Positions 35,767 through 46,845 of a DNA stretch of 64,000 nucleotides are shown in pieces; within the stretch, counting starts at the first letter, position 1, and the number at the start of each line of letters is the position of its first letter. The DNA lies in NCBI GenBank assembly GCA_014898415.1, contig RCTD01000014.1:1364001-1428000 (forward strand), written 5' to 3'. This DNA comes from Stromatinia cepivora. Lineage: Eukaryota > Ascomycota > Leotiomycetes > Helotiales > Sclerotiniaceae. The position numbers and the translations under genes were made by a program. Below the pieces are notes generated by a model, which worked only from the letters and a program-made list of their open reading frames with translations, was not told the origin of the DNA and did no database searches.

Positions 35767-37531
35767 CCTTGTTTTCTGAGTTTCCTTTTTCTTTTCCGTT
35801 TCAACGATATCAATTTTATTCATGGGTTCCAAAATGTACTTCTTAGTAGCTACATTTGAATATGTCAATGGCTCAAGAGATTTACCGGATTTGGCGTAGG
35901 GAGTATATGCGTTGGGTTTAAAGCGTGGGCGTGAGCATGGACTGTATGTATTTAGATGTAAGGAAACCGATAATCAAGATACCTCTCTATCAATTCTGGT
36001 TTGGAAAATGTGAATGTGGAATCATTATCGGTAGAGTGATATCGTTGCTTAAAGAAGCACTGGGTAGCTATGTTCATGTGGTTCTGAGGTCTGAATGTTC
36101 AATTACATGTGGTAGAGCAGGCATTGGTAAGCCGCCGTTGACCTTGGGAGTTGTCGATAGATATTAAATTGAAGTAGAGCTGCATGATATGGATGTGATA
36201 GTTATGTTGCTTCAGGAATTTGTCATGTCTTCTCAGATGTAGAGTTTTCTGAGTTGCTGGCCAGATTGTGAGTTGATCTTTGTGATGGGCGCAATTGCGA
36301 GTTTGATGATCACTTGAGACAAATTTTGCTGGATTGCCAGTTGTGAGAGTTGTCGCCGTTGCAACTGGGGAATTTTATAACCACTCGAGCGTGAGGTTTC
36401 AAATACCTACTCTGCGTAGTAGGTGTTGGAGGTGGAGGATTTCTGGCGAAATTGCGGTGAGGTTAAACGTGACCACCAAGTTTTCGTTCTACGGGCAGTT
36501 TATATCATTCACTTGATTCACATTTCGTATCTGACACTTTCTTTTGAGCAGGGCAAGGGAAGGGGGGAGGGGAGAAGAACGCCATGTCTATATTTGTAGT
36601 ATGATTAGAACGTGACTACCAATTCTTGACTCATCATTCGTCCGATTCAAAAAATGCCATTGTATTCTATTTGACAACTTCCTTGTTCCTAAAAAGAACC
36701 TCGTTTGTGTGTAAACCACCCCTCCAATTAAAAAGATAACAGATATTTTATTCAAAGCTTCCTTGCAGGAGGGAGCGTCTCATGGATATTCAAGCGATCG
36801 CTCACTCGAGGCTTACATGACATCTCATTTTTCAGAAGTTCATGTTATACGTAGGATGAGTCCTGCCTACCCAAGTTTTCCAAGCGGATTATTATATAAT
36901 CTGTAAGTTGATGTGGATTGTTAACATTCGAAACGATGAAATGGCGACATGTTTTGTTAGGCCTGTGTCTATAGTCGTAAGAGGTAGGTAGGAATAATTG
37001 TGGACTCGACCACACAGGCTCGAATTGAGCCGCATATGTAAACCTATTGAGTTGTCTTCCCCAATTTAGGCCCCAATAAAAGGCCACTTGACCTTTCAGC
37101 TTAACCATCCTCGAACTTCCTATGTTTTTTTGACATAATCACTGTCATTCAAAAAGCATTTTCCGAGTAATCCACGATATCTCAAAGAAAACGATCTGAT
37201 ATTTCGAAAAAGCTACTTCCTAGTCGAAGCCAAATGAACATTAGTCCAATTAACCCTAGGGAAAAGAACCATCTCCATTCCAGATCAATGCAGTAGAAAA
37301 GGTGTCATGACCTCGAGAACAATCCATCGCAGAGTATGCCTCAGCACACAAGTGTCCATAAGCGTTCCTCCCTTCATTTGAAAATGTCCTCCAAAGTATG
37401 ACCATAAATGTCCTCGTTCGCAACCCTTTTTCGTGCAAAAGCCCAGAACTCCATTGCCATGTTAATTTATTTCCCTCCACAAACCCATCGTGATCGTATC
37501 GTTCTGTCTTCGATGAGCTAATGTGGTAAAT
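35767..37531. other. 1.8-kb convergent intergenic region
   Basis: Lies between the 3' ends of the RING gene (+) and the S29 gene (-). Several short open frames on both strands show no recognisable domain. Nothing else is seen. Confidence 0.4.
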
Positions 37532-37875
37532 TTAACGGTGCTATAAAATCTGTTAGTGGTTATTCCATTCCATTTTGACGATCGTAAGATTTGTGGGTGG
37601 TGAAGTGAGATAGCGCGTAGGTTGTGTGAGCGTACCTTGACGAATCCAATATCAGATGCCTTCTCTCTGAAGCATTGTCTGCAGATGTTGAGACCGTATT
37701 TGCGGATCAAACCGGCCTTGTGTGTGCAAACGCGGCTGTAAATAATCATTAGAAACGAAATTCTTTAATTGAGATCCTTGATAGAATCGTAGTGAAATCG
37801 ATTCTCCACATACCATCCGCGGGCTCCCTTTCCGTAGGTACGGGGTCTGGACATCCAAACTGATTCGTGAGACAT
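37532..37875 (-). CDS. RPS29: 40S ribosomal protein S29 (uS14)
   Basis: Three exons (37,875-37,814; 37,735-37,636; 37,540-37,532) with introns of 78 and 95 bp give 56 residues, the usual length. It starts [20 protein letters not shown] and has the zinc-binding C-x2-C ... C-x2-C arrangement (CRVC at the exon 1/2 junction, CRQC later). It ends DIGFVK, with HR-stop encoded by a 9-nt last exon (acceptor TTATAG, branch CTAAC). It is a structural protein of the small ribosomal subunit head. Such short terminal exons are easily missed by gene finders. It is divergent from the small hypothetical gene at 38,262. Confidence 0.95.
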
Positions 37876-38261
37876 GTTGTCTGATTTTGGCGAAGACTGT
37901 TGTCGGCGGTGGTGAGTTCTTGAAGTTTGCGAAAGTCGTTGTTGTCGTGGAGTTCGTAATGTTCAGATTAACTGGAAGGGCTTATTGAAATCTAAGCGAA
38001 CTTTCCCACAAATGGAGTTTTTTCTAAAAGCCTGGAAAATGAGGCGAATCATTATGCACGCGGAATAATGAAAGTCCGCATGAAAGGCTTGGATATTTTA
38101 AAGTAGCCTTGCAGATGGAATCCTAGCCTCATCTTACAGCCTTGTTGTCTTATCATCGAGTTAGGACACAATATTGCTGTAGTGAAGAAAGAGTTAAACA
38201 AATAATTTCAACAACCGAATCTCCATTTGTTCCTCTGAAATTCACTTCACCAAAGTCGAAA
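37876..38261. other. Divergent promoter region of RPS29
   Basis: A 386-bp interval between the S29 start (-) and the hypothetical gene (+). No specific ribosomal-protein promoter element is claimed. Confidence 0.4.
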
Positions 38262-38642
38262 ATGGTAACAAACCCTAGGAATTCACTCATCCCATTCATA
38301 CTATTACTATTACTAATAATGATACAGTCTAAAGATTCAAATCACACCTATGTACATTTCACCCTCTCCCGCACAGCCGACCTTTTCGAGGACTTCTGCA
38401 AAGACAAACTTCCCGACGATGATATTTATGTACCACCTCATAATCAACCTATAAACCCAGAAGATGAAGATGATGTGGTTCCCGATCAACATGCGGCATT
38501 TGGTATTCAGAGGGCAACGCAAAAGACAAAAGAACCAGCTTGGAAAGATTTGGGATTGGGGGAACTGATGAAGAAAGGTCCGGGTGGGAAGACTGGGGAC
38601 GAAGGAGGAAGCTCTAAGGGTATTAGAAGTCTTCCGAGGTGA
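38262..38642 (+). CDS. Small hypothetical protein with N-terminal hydrophobic segment
   Basis: A 126-residue frame from an ATG at 38,262; it is also open upstream to 38,142, but the shorter start places a hydrophobic stretch (about residues 9-21, IPFILLLLLIMIQ) at a signal- or anchor-like position. The middle is acidic and Pro-rich (residues 50-75) and the C-terminus is Gly/Lys/Ser-rich. I recognise no family. It could be a small mitochondrial or secretory-pathway protein, or a chance frame. Lack of introns and moderate length keep confidence low. Confidence 0.4.
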   Translation: MVTNPRNSLIPFILLLLLIMIQSKDSNHTYVHFTLSRTADLFEDFCKDKLPDDDIYVPPHNQPINPEDEDDVVPDQHAAFGIQRATQKTKEPAWKDLGLGELMKKGPGGKTGDEGGSSKGIRSLPR

Positions 38643-39413
38643 ACAAATGTGAAGATGAGTCTGGAATTGAATGGTGTGTAGTATATTGGGAACTTATGAT
38701 GGCGGAGTTTGGCATGCAACGATTAATTGAGGGATTCTGGGATCGAGAGTGAAATGCCACTGGTTAGGAAGGGTCTGATTTATGGTGTTATTGGCACATT
38801 CATTTTTCAACACCAGGGACATCATCATATTGCGGGAAGCATGAATACCCACAAAAAGGAGTTCGATACAATTTATATCTTTTATAAAAAAGTTCAATCG
38901 AGGAACTTCGACTTGCTGGTGACTCGGATTCATTTGAACTTACTTACAAGGATATGGGCGAGGATTATGAAATAGAGACGCTCTAAACGGCTCTTCAACA
39001 CTAAGAATCTATTTTTCCCATGCTAGTCAGTGGTTGTACGTCCCTGCTTCAAGCTAGGAGCAATTCTAAGGCCTCTGGAGATTAAGGGTGGGATGCTTCG
39101 CTGAATAGATTTCTACAAGCACCTTGCCAGATACCATCAACATTTTGAGTCCCAAGTGTAGGAGAGTAAGCCCTGTGACACAACATTTCAACGAGTCTAG
39201 ACTCGAAGAGAGTTGTATAACGCAGAAAAGTTCCGTAAATAGTGACGGCCATATGTTCACTTCCATATCGTATCAGTCGAATAAAATGACTGCGGGACAG
39301 ATGAGAGACCCAATTCAACCATAAACTCCATGCGAATGATGCCCCTTTGCGCCCCAACATATGATCATGGATACCCGTGGAAATGGAAAGCTCAAATGAT
39401 ACCTCCCCTCCTT
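38643..39413. other. Convergent intergenic region
   Basis: Lies between the hypothetical gene (+) and TRS31 (-). Overlapping short open frames on both strands (39,066-39,360) have no recognisable domain. Confidence 0.4.
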
Positions 39414-40153
39414 CTAACTCTTGGCCAAAAACGCCTCTCTCTCCACCACTTCCTCCTGGAACTTAACCAAGAACACAGTCTTTCCAGGCCATAACTCTCC
39501 CTCTTCACCCCTCCCCACACTATGTGCCGTTACTCTCGCCGGGAACCCTGCTCCGTCACAAACACCCTCAATAATACCCGCAACAAACGCCGCACAGTTC
39601 AACTGGTTCATTTCCTTAGGGACACTAATATATTGATTAACAAGAGGTTCATTGTCCGATATCATGTATTCTTCTGGAGTATCTGGATTTGAAGATTTCT
39701 CGAGGGCATCTGCTGGTCGAGAAAAGAGATGACGCCAGAGAACGGTGGTTATGAATTGGAGGAGGGCGATGATGTTAAGAGGCCGTGTTTGGGTACGTGG
39801 AGGTTCGCGGTATATGAGGAGATCGAGGAGTTTGAGGCCAATCGGGTGGCCTTGGACATTTAGCCTGTAGTTTCATTTAGAATCTTATATGTAGAATCCT
39901 AGGGTGGTGGTCATATGTAACCTTACCGCTTCTCAAGATCCTGAATACCAGTAACCCGTCTTTGCGCATAACTAACCATCTCCCCAAATAGGTATGCAAA
40001 GCTAGCTTGACTTAACTCCTGTGTCTTACTGCGATTCAATGGTCTATGGTATATCGTTTTGCCGGTCGAAGGATATCGTAGCCCTGACTGGGAGCCTCGT
40101 TGAGTATGAGAAGATTGGCCAGTCAACGGCGGTTTTACCGGCTGAGAGGACAT
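39414..40153 (-). CDS. TRS31: TRAPP complex subunit Trs31 (TRAPPC5)
   Basis: Two exons (40,153-39,927 and 39,864-39,414) with a 62-bp intron (donor GTAAGG, acceptor CTACAG) give 225 residues. Bet3-family features: SQASFAYLFGEMVSYAQ, LNVQGHPIGLKLLDLL across the junction, VLWRHLFSRPADALEKS, then EYMISDNEPLVNQYISVPKE and LNCAAFVAGIIEGV, the highly conserved Trs31 core. The first 40 residues are basic and Ser/Pro-rich, as usual in fungi. TRAPP is the guanine-nucleotide exchange factor for Ypt1-type GTPases that tethers vesicles at the Golgi. The ATG at 40,153 was chosen because the frame extends further only through a TTG. Confidence 0.95.
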
Positions 40154-40591
40154 TTTATTGTTCAATTATTGGTCGCGAGTACTTGGATAACGTATTTCGT
40201 AAGGTGTTACAAGTGGTTTGCAGATTTGAGAATTGTATGAAGTCGGATGTATGTTTTGGTGTTTGTCGCAAGGCTGTGGAAATCGACAAGTGAGGTCGAT
40301 GTCAAGCGAGGGGGCTCAATCATTTAGATTGAGCAAAGTCGTCGGCTCCTTATACACAGTTTTTAAATGCGGTAGAATCATATTAATTAATGTATAGTCT
40401 ATTTTATCCCAATGCAAGCAAATCATTTGTACAATTTTTTTTTGGTTGACTTCATACCTTATCACTCTTCGCTCTCACAATCGTAACACCGGAACAATTT
40501 TCCGCTCCGCCCAAACAGATCTTTGTACAATTTATTAACAACGGACCAAGATTTCTTTTAATAAATTTCGCATAGTGCCGAACTTGAGTAC
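40154..40591. other. Divergent intergenic region TRS31 / kinase-like gene
   Basis: A 438-bp shared promoter interval with a T-run near 40,436-40,443. No named site is claimed. Confidence 0.4.
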
Positions 40592-41835
40592 ATGATGGCA
40601 TCATTTGTAGGACAGATTCTCAAGGGGAAAAAGGGATCGTATCAGCTTCTGGAGGCATTGAAAAGCTCTACCGTTTTCAAAGCGCAACCTCTACCAATCA
40701 ACTCGCGTCACACCACATTGTACATATTTGGTTTCCACGTTGTCCTTTTCCAAAAGAACTATTAGCTATACTGATTTTTTCGCCGTGCGTATGTATGTAG
40801 TGCTGTGGCGAAAACCGCATTGGGGGACCAGAAAATCGCCCTAAACCGCGAGCATAAGCGGTACCAAAATCCTGTTGTGGCATCGAGTCAACATATTCGC
40901 GCATTACTTGATGTCGTCGGTGAAAGAGACCATAACTTAGAACCAGATGAAGAACTTGATGAGATCGAGCCCCCCAGTCTTATCCTTGAATGGATGGAGA
41001 ATGACCTGCGATCCGTATCTTCCGCCCCATTTCGAGCGGACTCCCCTCTCCCTAAGGTCATAGCCAAGTCAGTATTATCAGCTCTTGTTCTTATGAAAGA
41101 TCTTCATTCGATACATACAGGTATGTTACTCTAACTCAACACTTCTTTGAGATTCAAGATTTTAAGACTTCAGATGTGAATCCGAACAATATTTTTCTGT
41201 CTGGCATCAACGGACCCACTCCTGTAGTTAAATTAGGAGATTTAGGAAATAGTATGTATGTTACCGGTTCAGTTCATATTGCTGATTGGTGCAGTGATAA
41301 CGGAAGGGTTTAAAGCAATCCGTGTCTAGAGCCTCGAAGCCCGCGCTCCAGAGGTCTGGCGAGGCATTGGATGTTGGCATTCTTCGGATGTATGGTCGCT
41401 TGGTATTACAGTAAGCTACTCTAAGTTGCTTTAAAACTTTTGCTAATATACCAGCTTGTACATTGGTTGTGTCCATTCCTTCTATTCGGGGCGAAGGACA
41501 AGATGATCCAGGGCCATACCGAAGCCTGGTGCATTGCTAAAATCCAGCGGCTCATTGGACCTTTGGGGCTACCTGTGAATCCTGATTTCGAAGAAGAGTT
41601 CGTGGTTGCAGAACATATTGAGACAACATCATTCATCCATCCGGATACAAATTTGGAAACACAATACATCAAGAAAGGGACATTGCGCGAGGAACTAGAA
41701 CGCATGCAAGATCCAGAAGTGGCAGTGCCACCGGACTTAATAGATTTCATTGAACACTTACTTGTCGTGGATCATCTTAAACGACCGACCGCTTCAATGG
41801 CACTGCAACATCCGTATCTTCAATCTCTATCCTAA
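40592..41835 (+). pseudogene. Protein-kinase-like gene with one in-frame stop
   Basis: Five exons fit in phase (40,592-40,719; 40,801-41,120; 41,174-41,251; 41,295-41,410; 41,455-41,835). The spliced frame shows a kinase fold: FVGQILKG (Gly-rich loop, reduced), AVAKTALG (beta-3 Lys), EWMENDL hinge, then HTDVNPNNIFLS at the HRD position and KLGDLGN at the DFG position, so Asp, Asn and the metal-binding Asp remain. RAPEVWRG (APE) and WHSSDVWSLGIT follow, with a C-lobe ending in HPYLQSLS. The loop Lys of HRDLKPEN is Asn, as in some fungal HTDV/HTDI-type kinases. TAG at 41,327-41,329 (between IRV and SLEARAPEVW) interrupts exon 4, where a CAG is likely. All other parts are intact. It is therefore either a very recent pseudogene, a readthrough or edited codon, or a sequence error. 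The 43-bp intron 3 is unusually short. Confidence 0.78.
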
Positions 41836-42146
41836 GTTTGTTTTTGTGTTTGCAGTTATAAATTTCCAGGATTTTTAAAATTATAATAACAATAATCATC
41901 AATATAATATTATAATAGAATAAAAATAATAACATATAGATAATAATATAAAAATTAGATTCAATAGAGTTCTAGCTTTTATTAGACAGCCGCCGATTTC
42001 TTTATGACAAATCGGCCTGTAACAAATCAGATCTGATATTATTGATTCTAAAAAACAAGAATTGAATAATTAATCAAGCGAATGAAATGGCTCTATAAAA
42101 CAGTGGGAAAGAAGATGCTGAAAACAAAATGCAAATTATCAAACAT
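41836..42146. other. AT-rich convergent intergenic region
   Basis: Simple A/T-rich sequence with ATAATA-type repeats at 41,876-41,960, between the 3' ends of the kinase-like gene (+) and the Sec14-type gene (-). Confidence 0.5.
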
Positions 42147-43319
42147 TTAGGTATTTGTAGATAATGTTCCGAGTGTTTTTGGCTCTACAGCATGGCCATT
42201 TGATGACACCTCTTCAGCTGCAGCACCGCCAATGCTAGAAACATTTGCACCCTTCAAATAAACCTCACTTTCTCCAATATGCTTCCCCGCTTGGACCCAG
42301 CGTTCAAACACACTCTTTTGACGCTCCTCACATATTTGAATCAACGCCGGCCAATAGGTTGCATGATCATATTCGAATGCAAGTTCTCCATCAAACTCGG
42401 TCCAGAGTTGCTGAGGAGGTACATGTTGTCTCATATCATCATTAAACTTCAGCTTTTCTTTAGTCAGGGGATCGATGAATGGCGTGATGAGTTTAAAAAA
42501 GCCGTTAACCATCCAGGGAACTTAAAAGGAGTCAGCAAGGAATACGTTCGTCATCGTAGAACACTTACTGTTGATAATCAAAGCCCTTCCAAGTCGTTCG
42601 GGATAGTGAGTCTGAAGAATGTTCAAGACTTCTCTAGCTTGCCCAATGCCAGGTGCTGTGTTCGATCTGCTCTTACTGGACTTGAAGTTGATTAACAATG
42701 CGAGAGTAAATTGACCCGGTATCATTAAATCAATACATCGCTCGAGCATGAATACTAAATGTTGTACTTGTTTGGGGTTAGGTTCCGTATTTTGTCTTCC
42801 AGGATTTAAATAATGACACGGTCGACCTTCGTTGTCATAACCCAAGATAAATTGTTTGCCAGTTTCATTTTCAATAGAAAGATCATCGCCCGTAAGATCG
42901 CTCACACCATACTCCCGTCTCCAAGTCAAAGTCCCTAAAAGTCGTTTTGGGGCTTCCGTAGCAGACCATTTTGTTGCTCGCAAGTAACGGCACAAACATT
43001 CTCTGGTCAACCATAACCGTTCATCATCTGTGAGAGGACCACCTTTAGAATCCTTGGCTGGAATTTCCGTCCATGACTTGACAGTTTCTAACAACGCCTC
43101 GTATTTCTTTTGTTGTTCTTCCGTGAGTTCTGGAGTATGGGGAGGTTTCGAAGACTCGAGAGGATTCAGGAACGGTGGTCTGAGAGGGCTTGGTCCCTTC
43201 TCTTCAATTGACTTTGGAGATGTCGATCCATTGGTGACGCTTCCCAAACTAACACTGGCCATGTCTTTCTCGATGCCTGCGACTTCGATTGGCTTCTCTG
43301 TTACTGGCTCGGAGGACAT
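42147..43319 (-). CDS. Sec14-family phosphatidylinositol transfer protein, Pdr16/Sfh3 type
   Basis: Two exons (43,319-42,569 and 42,520-42,147) with a 48-bp intron give 374 residues. The N-terminal 60 residues are Ser/Pro-rich. A CRAL-TRIO-N region has CLCRYLRATKWSATEAPKRLLGTLTWRREYG. The lipid-binding CRAL-TRIO domain has GYDNEGRPCHYLNPGRQNTE, QHLVFMLERCIDLMIPGQ, LQTHYPERLGRALIIN and then PWMVNGFFKLITPFIDPLTKEKL across the junction. The GRQNT and HYPERLG blocks resemble yeast Pdr16, which moves phosphatidylinositol, sits at lipid droplets and the cell edge, and affects azole tolerance. The intron donor is GTAAGT and the branch CTGAC, but the only in-phase acceptor is AAG (TTTTAAG), a rare 3' site. 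Confidence 0.92.
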
Positions 43320-43898
43320 CTTGAACTATATTATGATTGACTGTGGATAGCTGAATATCTGAATACCTGATTGCAAAATAGTATATCCCAGACTCAACCT
43401 TTGATCGACTCTCGAATATAAAAAGCACAAAACACAAGAGATGACTAGGAAAAAAGGTGGTAAAACAAACTAAAGGTGGTAAAACAAACTTGTTGTCACC
43501 GACTTTCCCAATCTTAAAATGTGGTGCTAGTTCAGCCTTATAAGGTCTTCAATTGGTGAATATTTTGTTTTGTTACCGCTTCTCAATTGATTGTCCCTGC
43601 ATGTTGTGAGCTATCTGCCAATGGATATAGCATGCGATTAGCCAATATATCAAAATGAAATAATCAATGAAGCTTTTAATTATCCAACAAATTAGCTTTT
43701 AGAAAAGGGGTTTGTTGTCATGAAGTTATTTTGAAAGAGTGTGGCTGGTTTTTCTGTGGCGCAAACTCGTGAAATCAATTTAGCTTTATGTTACTGGAGC
43801 GCGTCAAAACGCGTCTCCCCAAATCTCTCTAAAAAGATAAAAGTTGACCAAACTCAATTATATCAACATAAACGATTCTTATACACAACAACCTCACT
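43320..43898. other. Divergent promoter region Sec14-type gene / POL12
   Basis: A 579-bp interval shared by a minus-strand and a plus-strand gene. It contains a duplicated GGTGGTAAAACAAACT block (about 43,457-43,473 and 43,475-43,491) and a pair of CGCGTC boxes near POL12. Confidence 0.6.
43799..43815 (+). promoter_or_regulatory. Paired MluI-box-like sites (GCGCGTC / ACGCGTC)
   Basis: GCGCGTC at 43,799-43,805 and ACGCGTC at 43,809-43,815 repeat the CGCGTC core at 10-bp spacing. The second contains the full MluI cell-cycle box ACGCGT (43,809-43,814), 85 bp before the POL12 start. In yeasts this box is bound by MBF (Mbp1/Swi6) and drives G1/S transcription of replication genes, including DNA polymerase alpha subunits. 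Conserved logic in this fungus is an inference. Confidence 0.6.
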
Positions 43899-46075
43899 AT
43901 GGACGAAAATGATAATGAGCTCAATGATTTGTTCTCCCCCGCAACTGCTTCAGGTGGCCCTATTGAGGCAGATGTGCTCACAGAGTTACAATCGATTATG
44001 CGACTGCACTCAATACCCCCACAAGAACTTTTCTACAAGTGGGAATCATACAGCATTAAGATGGGACAAGATGATATGAAATTGGATATCGATACTGTTA
44101 GAGCTCTTAAGCAAAATGTACAAGACGGACTCGAGAAGGAAAATCGAAAAACTAAGGCTCATACATCAAATAAAAGAATGGGAGCTGCACCTCGAAATGT
44201 TGGAAACAATAACGATGTTTTTGGGATGTAAGACAGCCTTTAAAACCTGATATTGATCCCTTCTCATGGCATCCTAGGTTAGATATCACGCCAAATACTC
44301 CCCGAAGTGGGATGAGTTCACGGCCGAAACGTAAATTTGAGACACCTTCTATATCGAGGGTGAAAGCAGAACCCGCCAGTAGTCCCCCGGACTTTAAGAC
44401 ATCAAGCCGCCTGAAAGATACTGGTACTGGCGCTACGTATGCTCCGTATGTTGTCACTACCCGTTAAAGTCGGCAGATACTGATCGGCTGTAGCACCTCA
44501 TTCAACGATCGACCGCACGCTGGCCAAACTGTTGAAGTTCTGAATGACCACCTCGAAGTCCCAGAGCCTCCAATCGCTCCTTATCCGGAATCAAGAATCA
44601 AACTTACGGCCAATTCAGATATGAAGAAGTTATCCTACAAGACAATGGCCATGAAATCATCGGAAGCCTCAGAAATATTGGATGACCGAATAGACGAATT
44701 TATGCTTCTCATACAAGCACACCATAAGCTAGAAGCCTCAGATTTTGGCAGTGCAGCAAGTCAAAGTACAAATGAGATAGTAGCTGTCGGGAGGATTGCA
44801 TGCGACTCTGCTGAAGGAAAGCTTAATCCTTCTTCAATTGTACTTGAGACCTCACGAAGGATGGGTGCAGGATTGCGAATCCCACTTAAAATTGATAAAA
44901 TGAGAGGATTCCAATTCTTCCCCGGGCAGATAGTTGCGTTAAAGGGGATAAATGCTTCCGGTGAGGATTTTACAGTAAGCGAAATTCTCGAACCTCCCCT
45001 ACTCGGTGTTGCTGCATCAACGCCTGCCAGCCTTGATGACCATGTTCGAAGACTTCGAGGAGGTTCAGATACAATGGATGACGATTCTGACCCAGCACCA
45101 CTTAATATTATCATAGGGAGTGGACCCTACACAGCAGATGATAATCTGGACTTCGAACCTCTACATGCCATTTGTAGTCAAGCAGCAGATAACTACGCCG
45201 ACGTACTAATCCTCACCGGGCCATTCCTTGATATCGATCATCCATTAATTGCAAGCGGAGATTTTGATCTTCCAGAGGAAGTTCTGGCGGACCCGGATTC
45301 TGCTACTATGTCCGCCATCTTCAAACTTCTCATTACCCCAGCCTTCACTCAACTCACTTCTATTCACCCCAGTATAACTATCCTCCTCATCCCTTCGGTC
45401 AAAGATGCTATCGACAAACATGCCGCCTGGCCTCAAGAACCCTTTCTTAGAAAAGACTTTGGCCTTCCTAAGGCTGTCCGCATCGTCGGTAACCCCATGA
45501 CTATCGCGCTCAACGAAATAGTCATGGGTATCTCCTCCCAAGATATCCTGTATGAACTTCGACATGAGGAAATAATCGGCGGAAAACCTCAGGATTCTAC
45601 TTTGCTTGCACGTTTACCCAAGTATTTAATCGAACAACGGCATTTCTTTCCGTTATTTCCACCGGTTCAGAGATCTCAGTTGCCGAAAACTGGAACGGAG
45701 GACGGTATACCTGTGGGAGCGATGCTTGATACGAGCTTTTTAAAGCTGGGTGAGATGATCAATGTGAGGCCGGATATGTTGGTGGTACCAAGTTCTTTAC
45801 CACCCTTTGCTAAGGTATGTGATCTTTATAAGGACATGATTCAGAATGGGCATGGGTATTTGTCACGAAATCAAATTGCTGATGTCTGAGGCATATAGGT
45901 CGTAGAAAGTGTGTTAGTGATCAACCCAGGATACTTATCGAAAAGAAGGGCAGCGGGCACATATGCGAAATTGACGGTATACCCAGCGTCGATGACGGAG
46001 CAAGAAAGGACACAAGGAACTATGATTGGTCATAAGTTGTTTGAGCGAGCTCGTGTAGATATTGTACGGATATGA
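43899..46075 (+). CDS. POL12: DNA polymerase alpha subunit B (Pol12)
   Basis: Four exons (43,899-44,227; 44,278-44,445; 44,494-45,814; 45,899-46,075) join in phase to 664 residues, with introns of 50, 48 and 84 bp. The N-terminal domain has PPQELFYKWESYSIK, as in Pol12 orthologues. A linker with basic PKRKFE and SRLKDT patches follows, then SFNDRPHAGQTVEVLN, an OB-fold region (AVGRIACDSAEGKLNPSSIVLE, FFPGQIVALKGINASG) and the inactive phosphoesterase-like domain (LNIIIGSGPYTADDNLDFEPL, DVLILTGPFLDIDHP, RIVGNPMTIALNEI, DMLVVPSSLPPFAKVVESVLVINPGYLSKR). The last exon ends GHKLFERARVDIVRI. It tethers primase and the catalytic subunit at replication origins in the nucleus. Paired MluI-type boxes upstream fit S-phase control. 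Confidence 0.96.
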
Positions 46076-46845
46076 CATAGATTTGTTCAAGTTATAGATT
46101 ATCAGCGGCGGAAATTAAAGGTTCAGTTAGCATTAATTTCTTGTTCTAAAGCTCATCATTCTAATGTTAATAAGGAGTTATCATCCATAATTGAAAACGT
46201 CGAATGAAAACAGTGTCTATTTCAATGGCTCTTTTCTCATTAATGATTTCTCACCCTCCTTTCTATATATCACTTGATGAATGGATAGCCCAAGATTTTC
46301 AGGGAGCCACTCAAAAGTTCTAATCTAGCAATAAAACCCCTGAGTTTTGGAGCCGAGATATGATTTTCGCGAAGGCCGAAGTTTCATTGCCCCGCGTTTA
46401 GCTTCTGCCACAATTGTGTTGCAGGGATAGAATGGCGCTAATATCTTTACGGTGTAATTCTTCAGCCTGGTACGAACAATATCAAATTATCAATAAATTA
46501 ACACACAACTTCATATCCAAACAAAACGACTGAATTATTTCTATTCTAAAGGCTCATACCCATTTTCAGCTGAGACGTTTAACTTATATTCGACACATAC
46601 AATTCTTCAGTCCTTATTTCTCTCCAGATTGATGGACTATCAAAATTGACAAGCAAGTGACTCATTTTCGAATCTATTGCGGACAACCTTCAAACCCCCA
46701 CCATACCCAAACCACAAAATATTATCGCGACAGATCCTAACACTGGTAAATTAAATACTTGATCACGGCGTCGTTTCGAGTTGGTCTTGGTTCTAGCGTT
46801 TGGTTTATAAGCTTAATTGCTACATTTTTTATATCTAAGATACCT
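46076..46845. other. Intergenic region upstream of the eIF2B delta gene
   Basis: Lies between two plus-strand genes. AT-rich parts at 46,480-46,620 and a likely 5' leader near 46,740-46,845, with no ATG start in frame before 46,846. Confidence 0.4.

Noticed and set aside
38142..38261. 40-residue upstream extension of the hypothetical protein
   Set aside because: It is open but would bury the hydrophobic segment inside the protein and lies in the likely RPS29 promoter interval.
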